DNA of 64,000 nt from Tubulanus polymorphus. Taxonomy: Eukaryota > Nemertea > Palaeonemertea > Tubulaniformes > Tubulanidae. Shown here in pieces: positions 44,111 to 56,900 of the stretch (its first letter is position 1; each line of letters starts with the position of its first letter). The notes below the pieces were generated by a model. The model was not told where the DNA came from. It ran no database searches and worked only from the letters and a program-made list of their open reading frames with translations. A program made the position numbers and the translations under genes. The stretch is taken from NCBI RefSeq assembly GCF_964204645.1, contig NC_134026.1, positions 10,692,450 to 10,756,449 on the forward strand. The letters run 5' to 3'.

Positions 44111-45540
44111 ATGTTGAATGCTGGAGGAAGACAATAATTATTAGGATTTTACATAATTCCCAGGTGAATTTCAGCCCAAATCATTCAACCAAAAGAATCA
44201 ATACTACATTCTTGCCGATTTTATCCCGATTGAGTTGATACACTCGTCCAATTCTCTGCTTGATTAACCAGTTGATTATCTTTTGTGGTTGGGGCCATTT
44301 TGGCTTTTAAAAATCATGTGACTTCTCGACATTAGTGATTAGCTAATGAAATCTGTAATATTGTGATATCTTCGGCAAACCATACACATTCGGCAAATAT
44401 AAAGGCAGTGAATAAGAATTCAGCCAAAAATATTAAACATTTGATTTGAAGAAGCCATTTGCGAATGCATTTCTGGCATAGTGGCAACTATGGACACATG
44501 AGCTGAAATTTGGCAGCAATGGATTCGGCACCGAATTCACCTAGTGTGTCCAGGACGTTATTGAACAAGCTAATATGCTATGTTTCTATTGATTGCAATT
44601 CTATTGTCAAAGTGTATCATTCCCATCTTGTTGAATTTGTTGAGCCTCACTTGAAGTTTCTTAATCTGCTTCACTTTCTTGAGATTGAGAACTGTTACCT
44701 TCAGTACATCGAAGGAGTTCTTTAAAGCCAATGATATCAAACCACATTGATAACCACATTATTAGAGACACATTATAAGTTCTCATATGTGTTAAGTGTT
44801 TTCTAGAAAACACACACTAACATTACGGAAGATAAAGTCCGAAAAAGTTTCCTTTAAGCTATAAATTTATTCATTCAACGTTTAAACTATAACCTCATAG
44901 TCATTGTTGAGTATTTCAAACCACTTCCCAAGGGGGCATGGCATCACTTGTTTTCTTAGTGTGGGATTTTGAATTGTCTTCTCAGTGATTTTGGCCTTAA
45001 TTTCCCAAATGTGTAAAACCAAAACGAGTCAGTTAGCAATTAACTAAAAAAAAAACAGTTTTGTCTAACTTAGCCCTTGTTGCTGATTTATTTTTGAATA
45101 GCTTGGGACCTCATCGAAATCTTAAGACAAGGAAACAGCCAGGCATGATAGTTTGTAAAAGATGTTCAATGTATCAGTTAAAGCCATTACTTAGGTAAAT
45201 CCAGGTTGATTGGGACCTGTGAAATTAATCCACATTGAAATACACTGTATGTATTAAACATTTATATATCGTACGTGGAGTAGGTTTGATAGAAATCAGA
45301 AATTACCCCTGAATACGTAGCTTTGTACTTATGTATGTTTTCGATGAGTCAATTCACCCAATATTGTGTCAAGTGAAACTTTTGGTAAACGTGTTTTGGA
45401 GCAATGCATACAGTCATAAAACAAGGCAAGAATTTTATGTTTTGGGTTCTAAGTGGCAATCGCAGCTGGCATCATTTTGGTCCATGCTTAATTAGACAGC
45501 ACGTTCACATGTACATGATCCAATCATGGGGAAGCCTATT
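44111..45540. other. Intergenic stretch after HIRA
   Basis: Apart from a 60-bp HINE-like 3' end at 44895-44955 (ccacttcccaagggggcatgg) I see no feature. Confidence 0.45.
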
Positions 45541-45661
45541 GCAGTGGAACCTCGTTACAGAAAACATCACGGGACTGAGAAATATGCTTGTTATAACCGA
45601 CAGTTTGTTATATCCGGTGTGAAATTAATTAAATTGTCTTACTTGGGAAAAATGCTATATA

Positions 45662-46717
45662 CAGTAAAACTGGCATAAGTCGGACATGTTGGGACAACGG
45701 GAAAAGTCCAACTTAGAAAATTCCGATTATGAGTAAGTCGGGTTTTGGGGTTTTTTTAAAGAAAAATCCAAGGAAGCTACAGGTTAAGACCCTTAACCCT
45801 ACCAACTTAAGGCGGGCAAAGGTTGGCCTTGCAACGAGATTCACTGCACCTGCCATGATGGCGTCGCAACGACCAACTGACTTACACTACCTTGCGACGG
45901 GTTGCGACTGCCAGCAGCGACGCCAGTCGCTCTTGCAACTGGGAGTGACACCATTTCTTCCAGTAATACTGGGATTCGAACCCACAATGGTAATGAAATG
46001 CTTTTTGAAATCATTTTTTTTGAAGGCTTCATAAAATTTCTTATCGAGAATTTAATCTCATCCATTTGTATTCATCTTGCTTCGACCATTAAGACCAGTA
46101 TTTGAGCTTCATGTCAAGACTATTACCAAATAGTCTATCAATCATGGAATGGAACTGGTCGGTGATAGAAATTGCGGTAGAGCAATGAGTGAGTTCTTGT
46201 GTTCGTTCTGATAGTTAGAAACCCACTTCTCCCTTGTAATAGCCAGGAATTCTTAACTTTGTGTGGTTTAGTGCCATTTTTAGTTACCATGTGACAACCA
46301 GAATGGCGGTTTGCGTCGCTTCGACCTACGCGCTCTTGCGACTGGCAGAAACTAGTCGCACACATTCGCTGATAATCGTGTCGCAACCGACCTATGCCCG
46401 GCTTTAGTGACGTGGAACCAATACACTATTCTGTAGCCGAGTACTATTGTAAACATGTGCGTAACATGTGTACTCTGTCGACAGAAAAATCGATCTACCG
46501 GTACATAATAGATGCGTGCCAGTGACAATCTTTTTAAAAAGAACTGAAATTAGCTGACTGACATAGAGATTGAAAAGTTCATTGCTTTGAAACTTTCGGA
46601 ACATATATTTTAGCCGAATTTCTGACTTCTTGAATCAGACTTTGTGGTCTGAAAAAATCGGACCTTGAATTTTGGCCGGCTTAACCAACTTTTAGCTGTC
46701 TGAGTTACGCCAGTCTG
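45662..46717. mobile_element. Second pogo-like MITE nested in the first
   Basis: CAGTAAAACTGGCATAAGTC on the left; the right end complements to CAGACTGGCGTAACTCAGAC. Both are flanked by TA (45660-45661 and 46718-46719). Confidence 0.6.
45811..46402. mobile_element. Innermost TIR element with GCGAC-rich ends
   Basis: ggcgggcaaaggttgg and, inverted, gccgggcataggtcgg, followed on both sides by ttgc.ac, ctgccag and cgcaagagcg/cgctcttgca words. No clear target duplication. A B-box-like GGGTTCGAATCCCAG lies inside on the - strand near 45970, without a matching A box. Confidence 0.5.
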
Positions 46718-46809
46718 TATTTGTTACGGTTGTAACAAGGTTAAACTGTATTCACACAGGATAATTTGCGGCTTTCGTCTTGCTATGTGCGTTTGGGTTA
46801 ATATCTATA

Positions 46810-47065
46810 CAGGGTCCGATCTAAGCAATTGTCCGATTGCTCGGGACAAGTATATTCTCATCAGGGCAAGTAGGTTATCATTATCACTTGTCCCCCGGGC
46901 TAGTGAAATTTAATGTCAGAAAACTTTTTTCCCACTCGATACAACGGATGATAGTGCCACCAATCGGACTGCCTGTGTAGGGCAAGTAGCTTTTGGAGGG
47001 GCAAGCGAAATTTCAGATATGCTTGCCCCCGGGCAAGTGGCTTTCATTCCTTAGATCAGACCCTG
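46810..47065. mobile_element. 256-bp hAT-like MITE
   Basis: CAGGGTCCGATCTAAG and the inverted CAGGGTCTGATCTAAGGAAT define the ends. CTATA occurs on both sides as an apparent 5-bp duplication. The interior repeats gggcaagt/acttgcccc words. Confidence 0.65.
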
Positions 47066-48015
47066 CTATAGTACATGTATCAGCTTTGGATGCAGTGTAT
47101 ATCATGATTGTTATGAACAAGGTTTAACATGCACTTTGAGTTATTGTTGGATGGTTTTAACTGTTTCATACATTTTGTAAATGCACCCTTTTTCTATTAT
47201 GCAACAAAACCCACCAGGTTGAATAAAAAAAAATTCTTTCTCCCTGATGAGAATTTTTGTAATAAATCTACCAAATCTTTCGTTGTTTCTGAATTGTGGT
47301 GTTTCTCTCCTAGATAAAGTAGCGGTACCAGATTTATGTGTCCCCTAGATGGAAAAGGGATCATTCATTTATAACGTAGGCACAAAGTTCAGTTGTTTAG
47401 TTCTTTATGTAATGGCTGCTGATGGAGTTTTCACCAAACACAATATTATGGTAAACGATTGGAAACTACAGGATGAAATTTCAAATAAGAAGTTATCCAC
47501 TAAATCAACGGTTACTGGAATCCTATCGTTATAAAACAATATGCAGGTAAACATATCAGTTGCAGTTCTTGGGCATCATTTTGGGGGGAAAGTTGAAAAA
47601 CTTTCTACCTGAAATTTGTATGAAACTGAGCTCAATATCGACAATATTGTGTAAAATTTACATCAGAATCGAACATACAAAACTGAAAATACAGCTTTTA
47701 CATTCAAACCAGTTATTACTTATCAATTTTATCAAAAGAATATAGAAGTAGTGAATTATCATTTAGAAGAATAGTGCACAAAATGATATCAAAAGTATAT
47801 AACAAGTGCTCATTATTTGTCACCGGTTTTATGTTAAAATAGGGTTTGTCCCAGTTATTTATTTGGTTGGTAAATTTCTTTTGATTGAGTGTCTCTTACA
47901 GACCCACCACACCTGCCGGGAACGAAACAGATTAGCTGTGTGATACTGGTGGAGGCCAGATGTTCCTTTAAACATCATCAATCAAGTACTGATGACTGAG
48001 TTGTTGTATGGTATG
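47066..48015. other. Intergenic, no feature seen
   Basis: Open frames of ~60 codons are present but have no splice context or recognisable sequence. Confidence 0.45.
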
Positions 48016-48245
48016 CATCCTCGCTTGCCAGGGGTCCGGTATCACTCCCATTTCCACCAGCCAGCTCCCCAGCCTGAAGACACGCGATTTCATTACTGGC
48101 GCCTTTGCACATGAGGTTATATCTAATTGGGAAAAACTTCCTTGTTCACTAAAACGTTCTTGGTTGGTTGTTTCATTTAACGAGAAATTCAACAAATGCT
48201 GTGATTGGCCCGAATGGATTCTGGTCGACTGGTAACGACTCCAAC
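48016..48245 (+). repeat. Dispersed repeat with ATTGG motifs, copy of 63092-63345
   Basis: catcctcgcttgccaggggt, ccggtatcactccc, ttactggcgc, gtgattggcccg and ctggtaacgactcc are shared, in order and orientation, with the copy near 63.1 kb. Confidence 0.75.
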
Positions 48246-48973
48246 TCCAAAATATAAACAATTGTACTTGTAGGATCATTGTAAATATTTCTATTTATAT
48301 AAAATCATTGGAAAACAATTCATATGTGTAATACAGATTTACACGGCAAACATTTGAAAGACCTGAGTAGGACGGATAAAAGTATCCCCAGATGTACAGT
48401 AATATCTGCTAGACTGATCAGTTTAATGCATACCTACATCTTAGGCATAATGTCTTACACTTACCAGGTAGGCAAGTTTTAACTGGGCTTAACTGATTCT
48501 GGAATACTCTTTCGGTGAGTTTGTTTTAACCAGAATATTCCTATTAGGAAATACCTGATACAAGGATGGGCGGGAGTTGCTTGTAATACTGAGCCCAGTT
48601 TCACAGTCGTAAGATTTGAAGATAAGTCAAGAACTGAGAAAGAATCGTCCAGAATTGTATTAAGCATTTCCCAGAATTCCTTTCATAAACCAGAACACAT
48701 TTCGTCTTCAAATGAGACCTGCCTTCAATTCATGTAGACTACGCAACGCTAAATGATCTGGATTAAGCAGGTTTTACTGTACTTCATAGAATAAATCGAA
48801 TATCTGGCGAAATCTAATCCAACGGAAAAATGATGTAATTACAGGTAAGGTCTGTTTTTCTTGTAATGTTTTGTCCCAATTTGTTCCTGAAAACGCTACC
48901 GGTAGTACCTTTTTACACATGAGACACAAAAGATCTTTTCTGCAAATTCTGCCAAAACCATGAGACAGTTATA

Positions 48974-49145
48974 CAGTTGAACCTCGTTAAAACAATTCTG
49001 TTAAAAAGGAAACCCGTTTATTACAATGATTACCAACATTACCCAGTTAACATATTCATATCAATCCTGATTTGGATAATCCGAAACCCGGTAATACGAC
49101 AATTTCACTTTTGTCCACAAGATTGGTATTAACGAGGTTCCACTG
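48974..49145. mobile_element. 172-bp pogo-like MITE, TA-flanked
   Basis: CAGTTGAACCTCGTTAA at the left, complemented by CAGTGGAACCTCGTTAAT at the right, with TA on both sides (48972-48973 and 49146-49147). Confidence 0.75.
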
Positions 49146-49822
49146 TACTTCTTATACAGTATTTAAAACATCGAAAATTCATAAAGACATAATATGCATA
49201 AGTGAATTAGGGAATCCAACAAAGGGGAATTCAGATTTACGAATAAATCATAATGGATGTATAACATACTTATGTTGTAAAAGACTGGTTAACAATTCAC
49301 TTAACAAATGAGAAGAAACAGCCAATCGTCAAAACGTTCTGTGCTTCTCAAGAATGAAAAAATAAATAATAAAGCTGCACAGCAGGGATCACAGATTTTC
49401 TGCATTAATGATTCTTTTAGTCAGGAGGAGAATTAAATTGTCAGAATTGTAGTTCTAAGCCCCATCCCGTGATTGTAGAATTTAATAAGTGCTGCCATCT
49501 ATTTGTTCAATTCTAATATCAGAGGGTGACTTTAAGTACACCTTAACACAGCATGGATTTTTTTACTGTTACATGGAGGCAATAAATTAGCTTACTAGAA
49601 GTAATTGTTCAGTTTTTATTCAACATGCTGCGATTTCAATGGCGACGATTCATAAAAATTCTGTTGCAATATCACTACGTCACTCATGTCTGAATGTCGT
49701 TAAAAATGTTTAGTCTTCAAAGACAGGTGACGGCACTAATACTTTTTAATTCAGTACACAGAGTCAAACAAATAACAATAGTCGAATGATCAGAAAACCC
49801 TAATAAATTGTTACTGCCAATA

Positions 49823-50005
49823 CAGTAGACTTCGCTCAAGTTGCATCTTATGGAACCGAGTATGGATATCTGAGTTGGATGGTATGCTTTTCATATACAG
49901 TCAATCTCCGATATACCTCCCTCCCATTCACCACCACCCCGCCTTACCACCAGGTTTTCAAAAAACATTTGAGTTATTCGGATCCGACTTGGGCCGAGTC
50001 CACTG
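49823..50005. mobile_element. 183-bp TA-flanked MITE
   Basis: CAGTAGACTTCGCTCAAGTT and the inverted CAGTGGACTCGGCCCAAGTC, with TA at 49821-49822 and 50006-50007. Confidence 0.7.
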
Positions 50006-50815
50006 TATGTATTTTTGATTATACTTCCTTTTTAATGGCAGTGCTGACTTATCGCCAACAATCTACAAAATTAGGTGAAGCAAATCTAACATGCATTCAA
50101 TGAAAATAACATTTCTAAGAAAGACAGAGCACGTTATATTCTTTTTGGTTCGAAAGATGGTGTTAACCTAACTCAGGCGGACTAAAGATTCCGATCAGAT
50201 CATTGGATTATAAGCAGTCAAGTCTGCGATTATCTATGGGGAACCTTTCCAACATGAAGTGTACTTATGACCATGCCAGATTGATCACAGACCGATCGTA
50301 AGCCGAATTGTAGGAATCGAACCAGTTCTATTTCCTACGACTGATCTTGATGTTGTAGTCAACCAGCAACAAATGTTGCGTCACACGACTCCGACTTGGC
50401 GATGATCGAGTCACAGTCAACCCGAGTGCTCTTAAGATTGTGAGACAAATGAATCGCCAATCAGCGGTCACATTACCACTTTGTTCTTACAAGAACCTAC
50501 TCAGGTCATAAGTCGACCTGAGCTAAGTTTTAGATGAAAAATAGATACCTCGTTTCTCAAGATTCTGATGTCCAAAATTGACCCACCCAATTCCCTTTTA
50601 ATCTTAAAAAACGTTAAATTGCTAAATGTAAAATATTGACCAGCTCGGTAGCCTATGATTTTTTCAATTTGAAAAATAGATTCTAAACAAACCGCCTGAA
50701 ACATTATGTAGGTCCTGAAACCACTTTGACCTGATTGTTTCACTGCTTTCATCGAACACAATGAACCCGACCTTTATGCATGTACAGTATGTGAGTACAT
50801 ACATCGCCTCATTGA

Positions 50816-50948
50816 TCATAACGCTCGCAGTATTTTCTCAACAAATGGATTGACGTTGACGCCATGAAATTTCCAGTTCAATGCACAGAAGTCAGCTGAT
50901 TCAATACGTTCTTTCTGGTGATCAGGTAAATCAACAGTATCCTCAGTG
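50816..50948 (-). CDS. EF-hand-like gene exon 7, stop
   Basis: One split base plus 43 codons (starting TEDTVDLPDHQKERIESAD, ending EKILRAL) and a TGA. The acceptor is cattctag. The Val codon joining exons 6 and 7 is completed exactly. Confidence 0.82.
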
Positions 50949-53900
50949 CTAGAATGAAAGATGTCAGCACATATAGTGCAACTTGTTGCAATGGATTACG
51001 GGTGGATCTAGGAAAATTTGAAGGCCGTCCAAAAGAAATGAGTGTCAAATTTGCAGGTTGTAACTATTTCTGATGAAGAGGGCAACCTAATGCAGCTATC
51101 AATGTGAACTCTGACCCCCCTACATCAGTGATAGATGCTTTCCAGACGTCAAAAACATGGTGATTCCTGAACAAACAGTTTAGAAAACTAAGGATCCAGG
51201 GACACCATGCCCGCTTGGTGAAATGCTTGACAATCTGACAATTCAATATTCAACACCTCCTGGTGAATTAATACAGTAATCAATGAGCTTGACACTTATC
51301 ACAATCGTAGAGCTTGTCAAGCACTACAATTCTGCAATTGATTGTGGTTACTGGTACGAATTATGCCTAGGTACCAATATATATGGAAATACCACTATTC
51401 AATGTCCCCTGGTGATTATATAAAAATTCCAAATACCATGAAATTCACCATAATCATAGAGCATATCAAGAGCAATGATTTTGCAAATGATTGTTGTAAC
51501 AAAATATTCCAAAAAGTACCAATATACATTGAAATACCATGTTATTCCATTATTCAACTTCCCCTGAACATATACAGAAACCAATGACCTTGAAACACCA
51601 TAAAGATTTACCAATATAATGATGTCTCATATCCGGTGGTGGTCATTTTTTAAACCATCAAAGCCCTAGTGAACCTCAATACTAGGGGAAGGTGGAATTC
51701 TGTCAAAGCGATATTGTTGGTTTTGCATCTTATGCTGACATTTTTTTAGTTTTATTCAATTCAATATCAATTCATCAACTAATAATTGGAATGCTAATGG
51801 GCTCCTGTACTGTTTCCTTGACAAATGTAAGAGAGGATTTCTATACATCAAAAGTGAGAGGAAACATGGCTGATTAACACATACAAGGAGGGATCAACTT
51901 CAAGTTGTATTTCAATGTCTTGAAGCCTTTAAACATCATTTAGTACGCTAAAAAAATATATTATTTCACTTTCAAATTTTTTTTTTTTTTTTAAATCAGC
52001 AGCCCGGCACTTTTCAAAGCGTGGTGACAAAATGACTATTGTCTTAGGTTTGCAGTGACGGGTGTTTTTAACATCTAACATTTTCAATAAGGTCTCAAAA
52101 TGTCAAAGGTGAGGTCCAGAACACAAGGTGAAGCCTTGATGATGCAAAGAATGGCATTACGCATTTAACCCCTGAGGAATTGGATCCAGTAATCACTTGA
52201 AACTTACACAAACTTTTGATAAAGCAAACGTTCCGCTAAGGCCGCAATGCCTGAAAACAGCTTCTGGTCAATTTTGCTGTCTTCATCGATCTGTATCAGA
52301 TCAAACATGTAATTCATTTGTTCGGCTGTGATTGAATTGATCAAAACATCCTTCAATGCCTTTTCTAAATCCTGAAAGATGGTAACATAAAAAATAGACA
52401 CTGTAAGATGATTCAACAGGTGAATTAATTTACTGTTAAATCCTTATATACTACCCACTACCATATATCAAATTTACATGGGTCCGAAAGTCCATGAAGT
52501 CAAGAGCTTATGAAATAAAATTGCAGCAAAACAAGTACCAGCATTTTTTATTACTGCCCTTGATTTTAGACCTCTGATCCCAGGTGCTTTAAATAGGAAG
52601 TCACATAGCACTTTCAGGAATACCTTTGGGGTTAGGACTCCAATTTTTCCATCCTTGTTTTTCATGAATATCTTGCTGTACAAAGTATTTCTTCTGGAGG
52701 AAATTACGCAGTATTCACGAAGATACTCCTGTGGGGACATAGCTACAAAATTTTAAAGTACACCACATGAAAATAAGCTTAGGTGAAAATATCTAAACTT
52801 GATGAACTTATTACATTTTAATTGTTCACGCATCGTACAAGATATCATTTTGGTAAATTTCTAAAACTAGGGGTCCAGGGACACCATGCCTACCATGCTC
52901 AACAATCTAACAATTTCAATATTCAATGCCTCCTGGTGACCATATACAAAAACCAATGACCTTGAAACTCACTACAATCATAGAACATGTCAGCTGCTAC
53001 GATTTTGTAATTGATTGTGATAACAAAATATGCCTTGTTACCAATCTAATGTGGAAATACTAAGTAATTCTACTATTCAATGCCCCCTGGCGACCATATG
53101 CAACACCCAATGACCTCGAAACATACCACAATAATAGAACATGTCATAAACTACAATTTCGCAATTGATCATGGTAACAAAATATGCCTAGGTACCAATC
53201 TAATAAGGAAATACTAAGTTATTCTACTATTCAACGCCCCCTGGTGACCATATAGAATAACTAATGTCCTTAAAACTCACCACAATCATAGACAATGTCA
53301 TGAGCTACAATAAGCAATTGATTGTGGTAACAAAATATGCTTAGGTATCAATATAATCTGGAAAAACTTTTTCCCAACTACGAATGAGTGCTGATGATAC
53401 CAAGATGGCCGCCAATTACGTCATAATTGGCCGATCAAAAATTCCTGACACAGGTATAAAACATCCCTTTCCAAAGAATACCCTTCACAAATTGCAATGA
53501 GAAATGGCAAACCAGTAGGAAGCTACAGGACTCAGAATTTGGGCCAAAATTGACATTTTTGGGCACTAAAAAGGTCATAGGACGGCCATCTTGAGTCGAA
53601 TCGACCCAATTTTTCTTATGGTGATGGGCCCTTGGGGGATTCAAATATATACGAAAGATCAAGGTAATTGATTTAAGTGTCTTCAAAATTTCCCTCAAAA
53701 AGTTCAATAAATTGCCCATGGGCAAAGTGTGGTTTACCTTGAAAGCTAGAGGTTGTTTGGGGTAAGGGCATTGCTTGAAAAATCTTTTTAATTCGTGACT
53801 TCAAAGTTCTATCTTGTATTTCATCTTTCTCAAAGAATTATTTTGTAGTCAAATAAGACCAAAAATATACATTTCGTAGGGTACAGGTAGGGGCGGCAGG

Positions 53901-56900
53901 GAAACTATTTTATATTTTCAAAGAAATATTTTTCACAATATGAAAAAATATTCAAATAAAATTCATATGATGTCACATATCAGAGGGTGGCTGAATATTT
54001 AGTCTTGGAAACCTCTTCCAATGTATGGCCGCGGAATCTAAACCGGCACAGTAAGAAATCGGCGTATTAGATCGTTTTAAATCCTGGAATTTACTACTAC
54101 AATATTCAGACCTCGACCTATACTTGTAGTTTGCTGCTTAATATTTTCAGGTCACAAGAAATCACAATTTATTATAAATTATATCAAACAGAAAACATAG
54201 CGCTCATCTTCTGTTGATGAAATGTCAGACGCGCCAGCAAGCAGCGTTTACAGTATCACTATAGTAGTGTATACTGTACGAGCGTGTGTTTGTGTATGCA
54301 ACAGTCTATAGCACTCCGTGCGCACATGGAGGCCTTGTGTAAGTGAATGTTCGCTTGCACTTCAGTGTCAATCAAATCAATCACCGGGTATTAAAATGAA
54401 ACAATACCTATGGCGGAAAATAATTACATTCTCATCAGCAATGAGCATTTGAAATTTGCACGTATACGGCACCTAGTCCAATGAAACGTTCGCCATTCTA
54501 TGGCTTTCCCATAATTATTTTAGTAGCCCCGGAATTCCCCGTATATCCCAAAAACAGCCAATCGCATTCGCTCGTAGAGACAACACCCCCCAATCGAGGT
54601 CATTGCAATTTTATACGCGAGAGCTAAGAATTTTCCCGCCAAAAACAGTTTATCGTAGAATTTTAACAAAGTTGACCATGTACATCGACAGAGTTCGTCA
54701 TGTCTTCAAGCGCATCGATTATACGTCGTTTAATCCGAGAACCAATGAAACAAATGCTCACATAAAAAAACGTACCGCGATTTTACATGAAATTGGCTCA
54801 ATGCCAACTTCATATCGCTGACAAAGGTAAACCAAAAAGTGTAGAAAGTGCTGATTTTGACGAACAACAATGGCTGCCAGTCGGCCATCTTGATTGTGAC
54901 AGGGCCAGTTTTTGGGCTGAAGATGTGTCTAGGGTAGATATATGTATAAACCAAATATCAAGACATTACCTTGAAGCGTCTTCAAAACTTCCCAAAATAA
55001 CTGGATTCCGTCTACGGACGGACGACGGACGAAAAGTGAACGCAATGGCCCACTGGGACTAAAGTCCCAAGTGGGCTAAAAAATCAGAAACCCACGACTT
55101 TCAACTTTGCGCAACATAAAGAAAAACTAATTACAAAATATATTGTTGTTTAAACCGCTCAATTCGCCCATTAGTAGTGAAATTATAGGCTACCGAAATT
55201 GCGTTTGAGTTTGCTAAAAATAGCTTTGAGCGAAGTGTATTAAGCATAGGAATGATTTATCGATCCGCCAGACCGTTGACATAGGCTAGCTAACGCGAGC
55301 CAGAAATATGGAAAAAATATCCAAAGGGCTTGTGGCAAGCGACGCATTCTACCAGAGCCATCGCTCAAGCCATTGCCAAATGCAGTTATATTTGTGAGCG
55401 GTAGATCATCGCTAACTAACTTTCACAGATATCTTTTTCATTGAATATGTAAATCTTTTAATCATAATTTGTGTAGAAAGGCCTAATGTTTTGACTTACT
55501 TTCTAACTTTCTCATGTCCATTGGCAACTCAAACCGACAAGATTGTTTAGACAATGCTAAACGCCCAGTTACAGCGCCTTGTGAAGTAAGTTTCTGCAAA
55601 AAGCAAAATGATCATTGGCATTCAATTCTTCTGTCTCAGATTGCTTTTATAAGCGATGCTATGCAATGTAAAATACCTTGATATCAAAGGTTGATTTATC
55701 CACTTTGGGAATAATCTTTATTTCACTATGATCCTGAAATATTAAGTAATAACATCCACATTCATCATCAGTCGACTTCAGTAATCCAGGAATCCACTTT
55801 TGGCAAACAATACAAAAGGGTATCCACACAGGGTCAATTTAACATCTGAGATTCAATTAACTCTTTGCCTGCCAGGCCTATTTTTCAGGAAATTCTGCGC
55901 TTTGCCAGGATTTCTGTGATTTTCAGAGATTCATAAAACAAAAACTAAAAGAGATATCATCATCAAATTTGTTTATTTTGTTCATCTGGTCTTGCTTTTT
56001 CATGGAAAATAAGCAGCATTTCTTCTAAAAGTGATAAAATCTGCAGCAATCACCAGAGCAGTGGGGTTTTTTTTAATAAAATATGCCCATTCATACGTGT
56101 TCAGACCCCATTTCAATAGATGATGTCACTAACACACTGCATTGAACGACTGATGATAGTTTGTTTTAGTAGTAAAGGCATTAAACTAACTGGTGTTGTG
56201 CAATGAATTCGCCATCTATTGTTAAAGTTAAGCAACAAGTCAACCGTACCAGCACGGTTTTGGCAGGCAAGTGATGGGAGATACCAAACGTACCAGTACG
56301 TTTTTGGCAGGCAATGAGTTAAATCTATCAAAAATTCAAAAATTCAATGGATAACGAACATGGAAGGTTAACCCTCAGGAACTGCAAGAATTTGGAAACA
56401 AGTCCACCAATAAATATGCAACCAGGCATTTCGTTTGCCTTTTTAATGCCGGGATGATTTTTTGTTGTTTGTCCGCTGTGCCTTAAAAACAAAAATGTAG
56501 CTTTCTTTCATGTGTTCTGCTGTGCAAAATCAAGCCAGTGTAATCGAGTATTCACACTCTACCAGTCCAGTGACAGTTGATAGTGAAATTGGTGAAGGCA
56601 AATTAAGGTTGTTCAAACACGGTCAAATCGTAAAGATCATACAGTCGGCTACATTTCTATCGATATAAGCATAGTCGACTGTAGTACGCAAATCATTACG
56701 GCTTTGGATAAAACATACCGGTAAGTGAGAAGTTATCGATAGTCTAGCGTGTTTGGATGATTCATACACAATAGCGATACAGTCAACCCCGATATACCAA
56801 CTCCTCCCAATAAACTGCCACCCCTGCCTAATGCTGCGTTTTTACTGGCAATGGAGCATTTGAATTCAAATCAATAGGAAAATCCCCTGATATAATGCCG

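Larger units (their letters stand above)
45542..46748. mobile_element. Outer pogo-like MITE of a three-layer nest
   Basis: The left end CAGTGGAACCTCGTTACAG is matched at the right end by the complement of CAGTTTAACCTTGTTACA with TA after it (46749-46750). The left TA has changed to TG. These termini match pogo/Tigger-like MITEs elsewhere in the window (48974). Confidence 0.6.

Noticed and set aside
45960-45985. B-box-like word GGGTTCGAATCCCAG as a tRNA gene or SINE head
   Set aside because: No A box or cloverleaf at the right distance; it lies within a TIR element.
47129-47534. Two ~60-codon + frames as a small gene
   Set aside because: No homology that I can recognise and no supported splice sites joining them.
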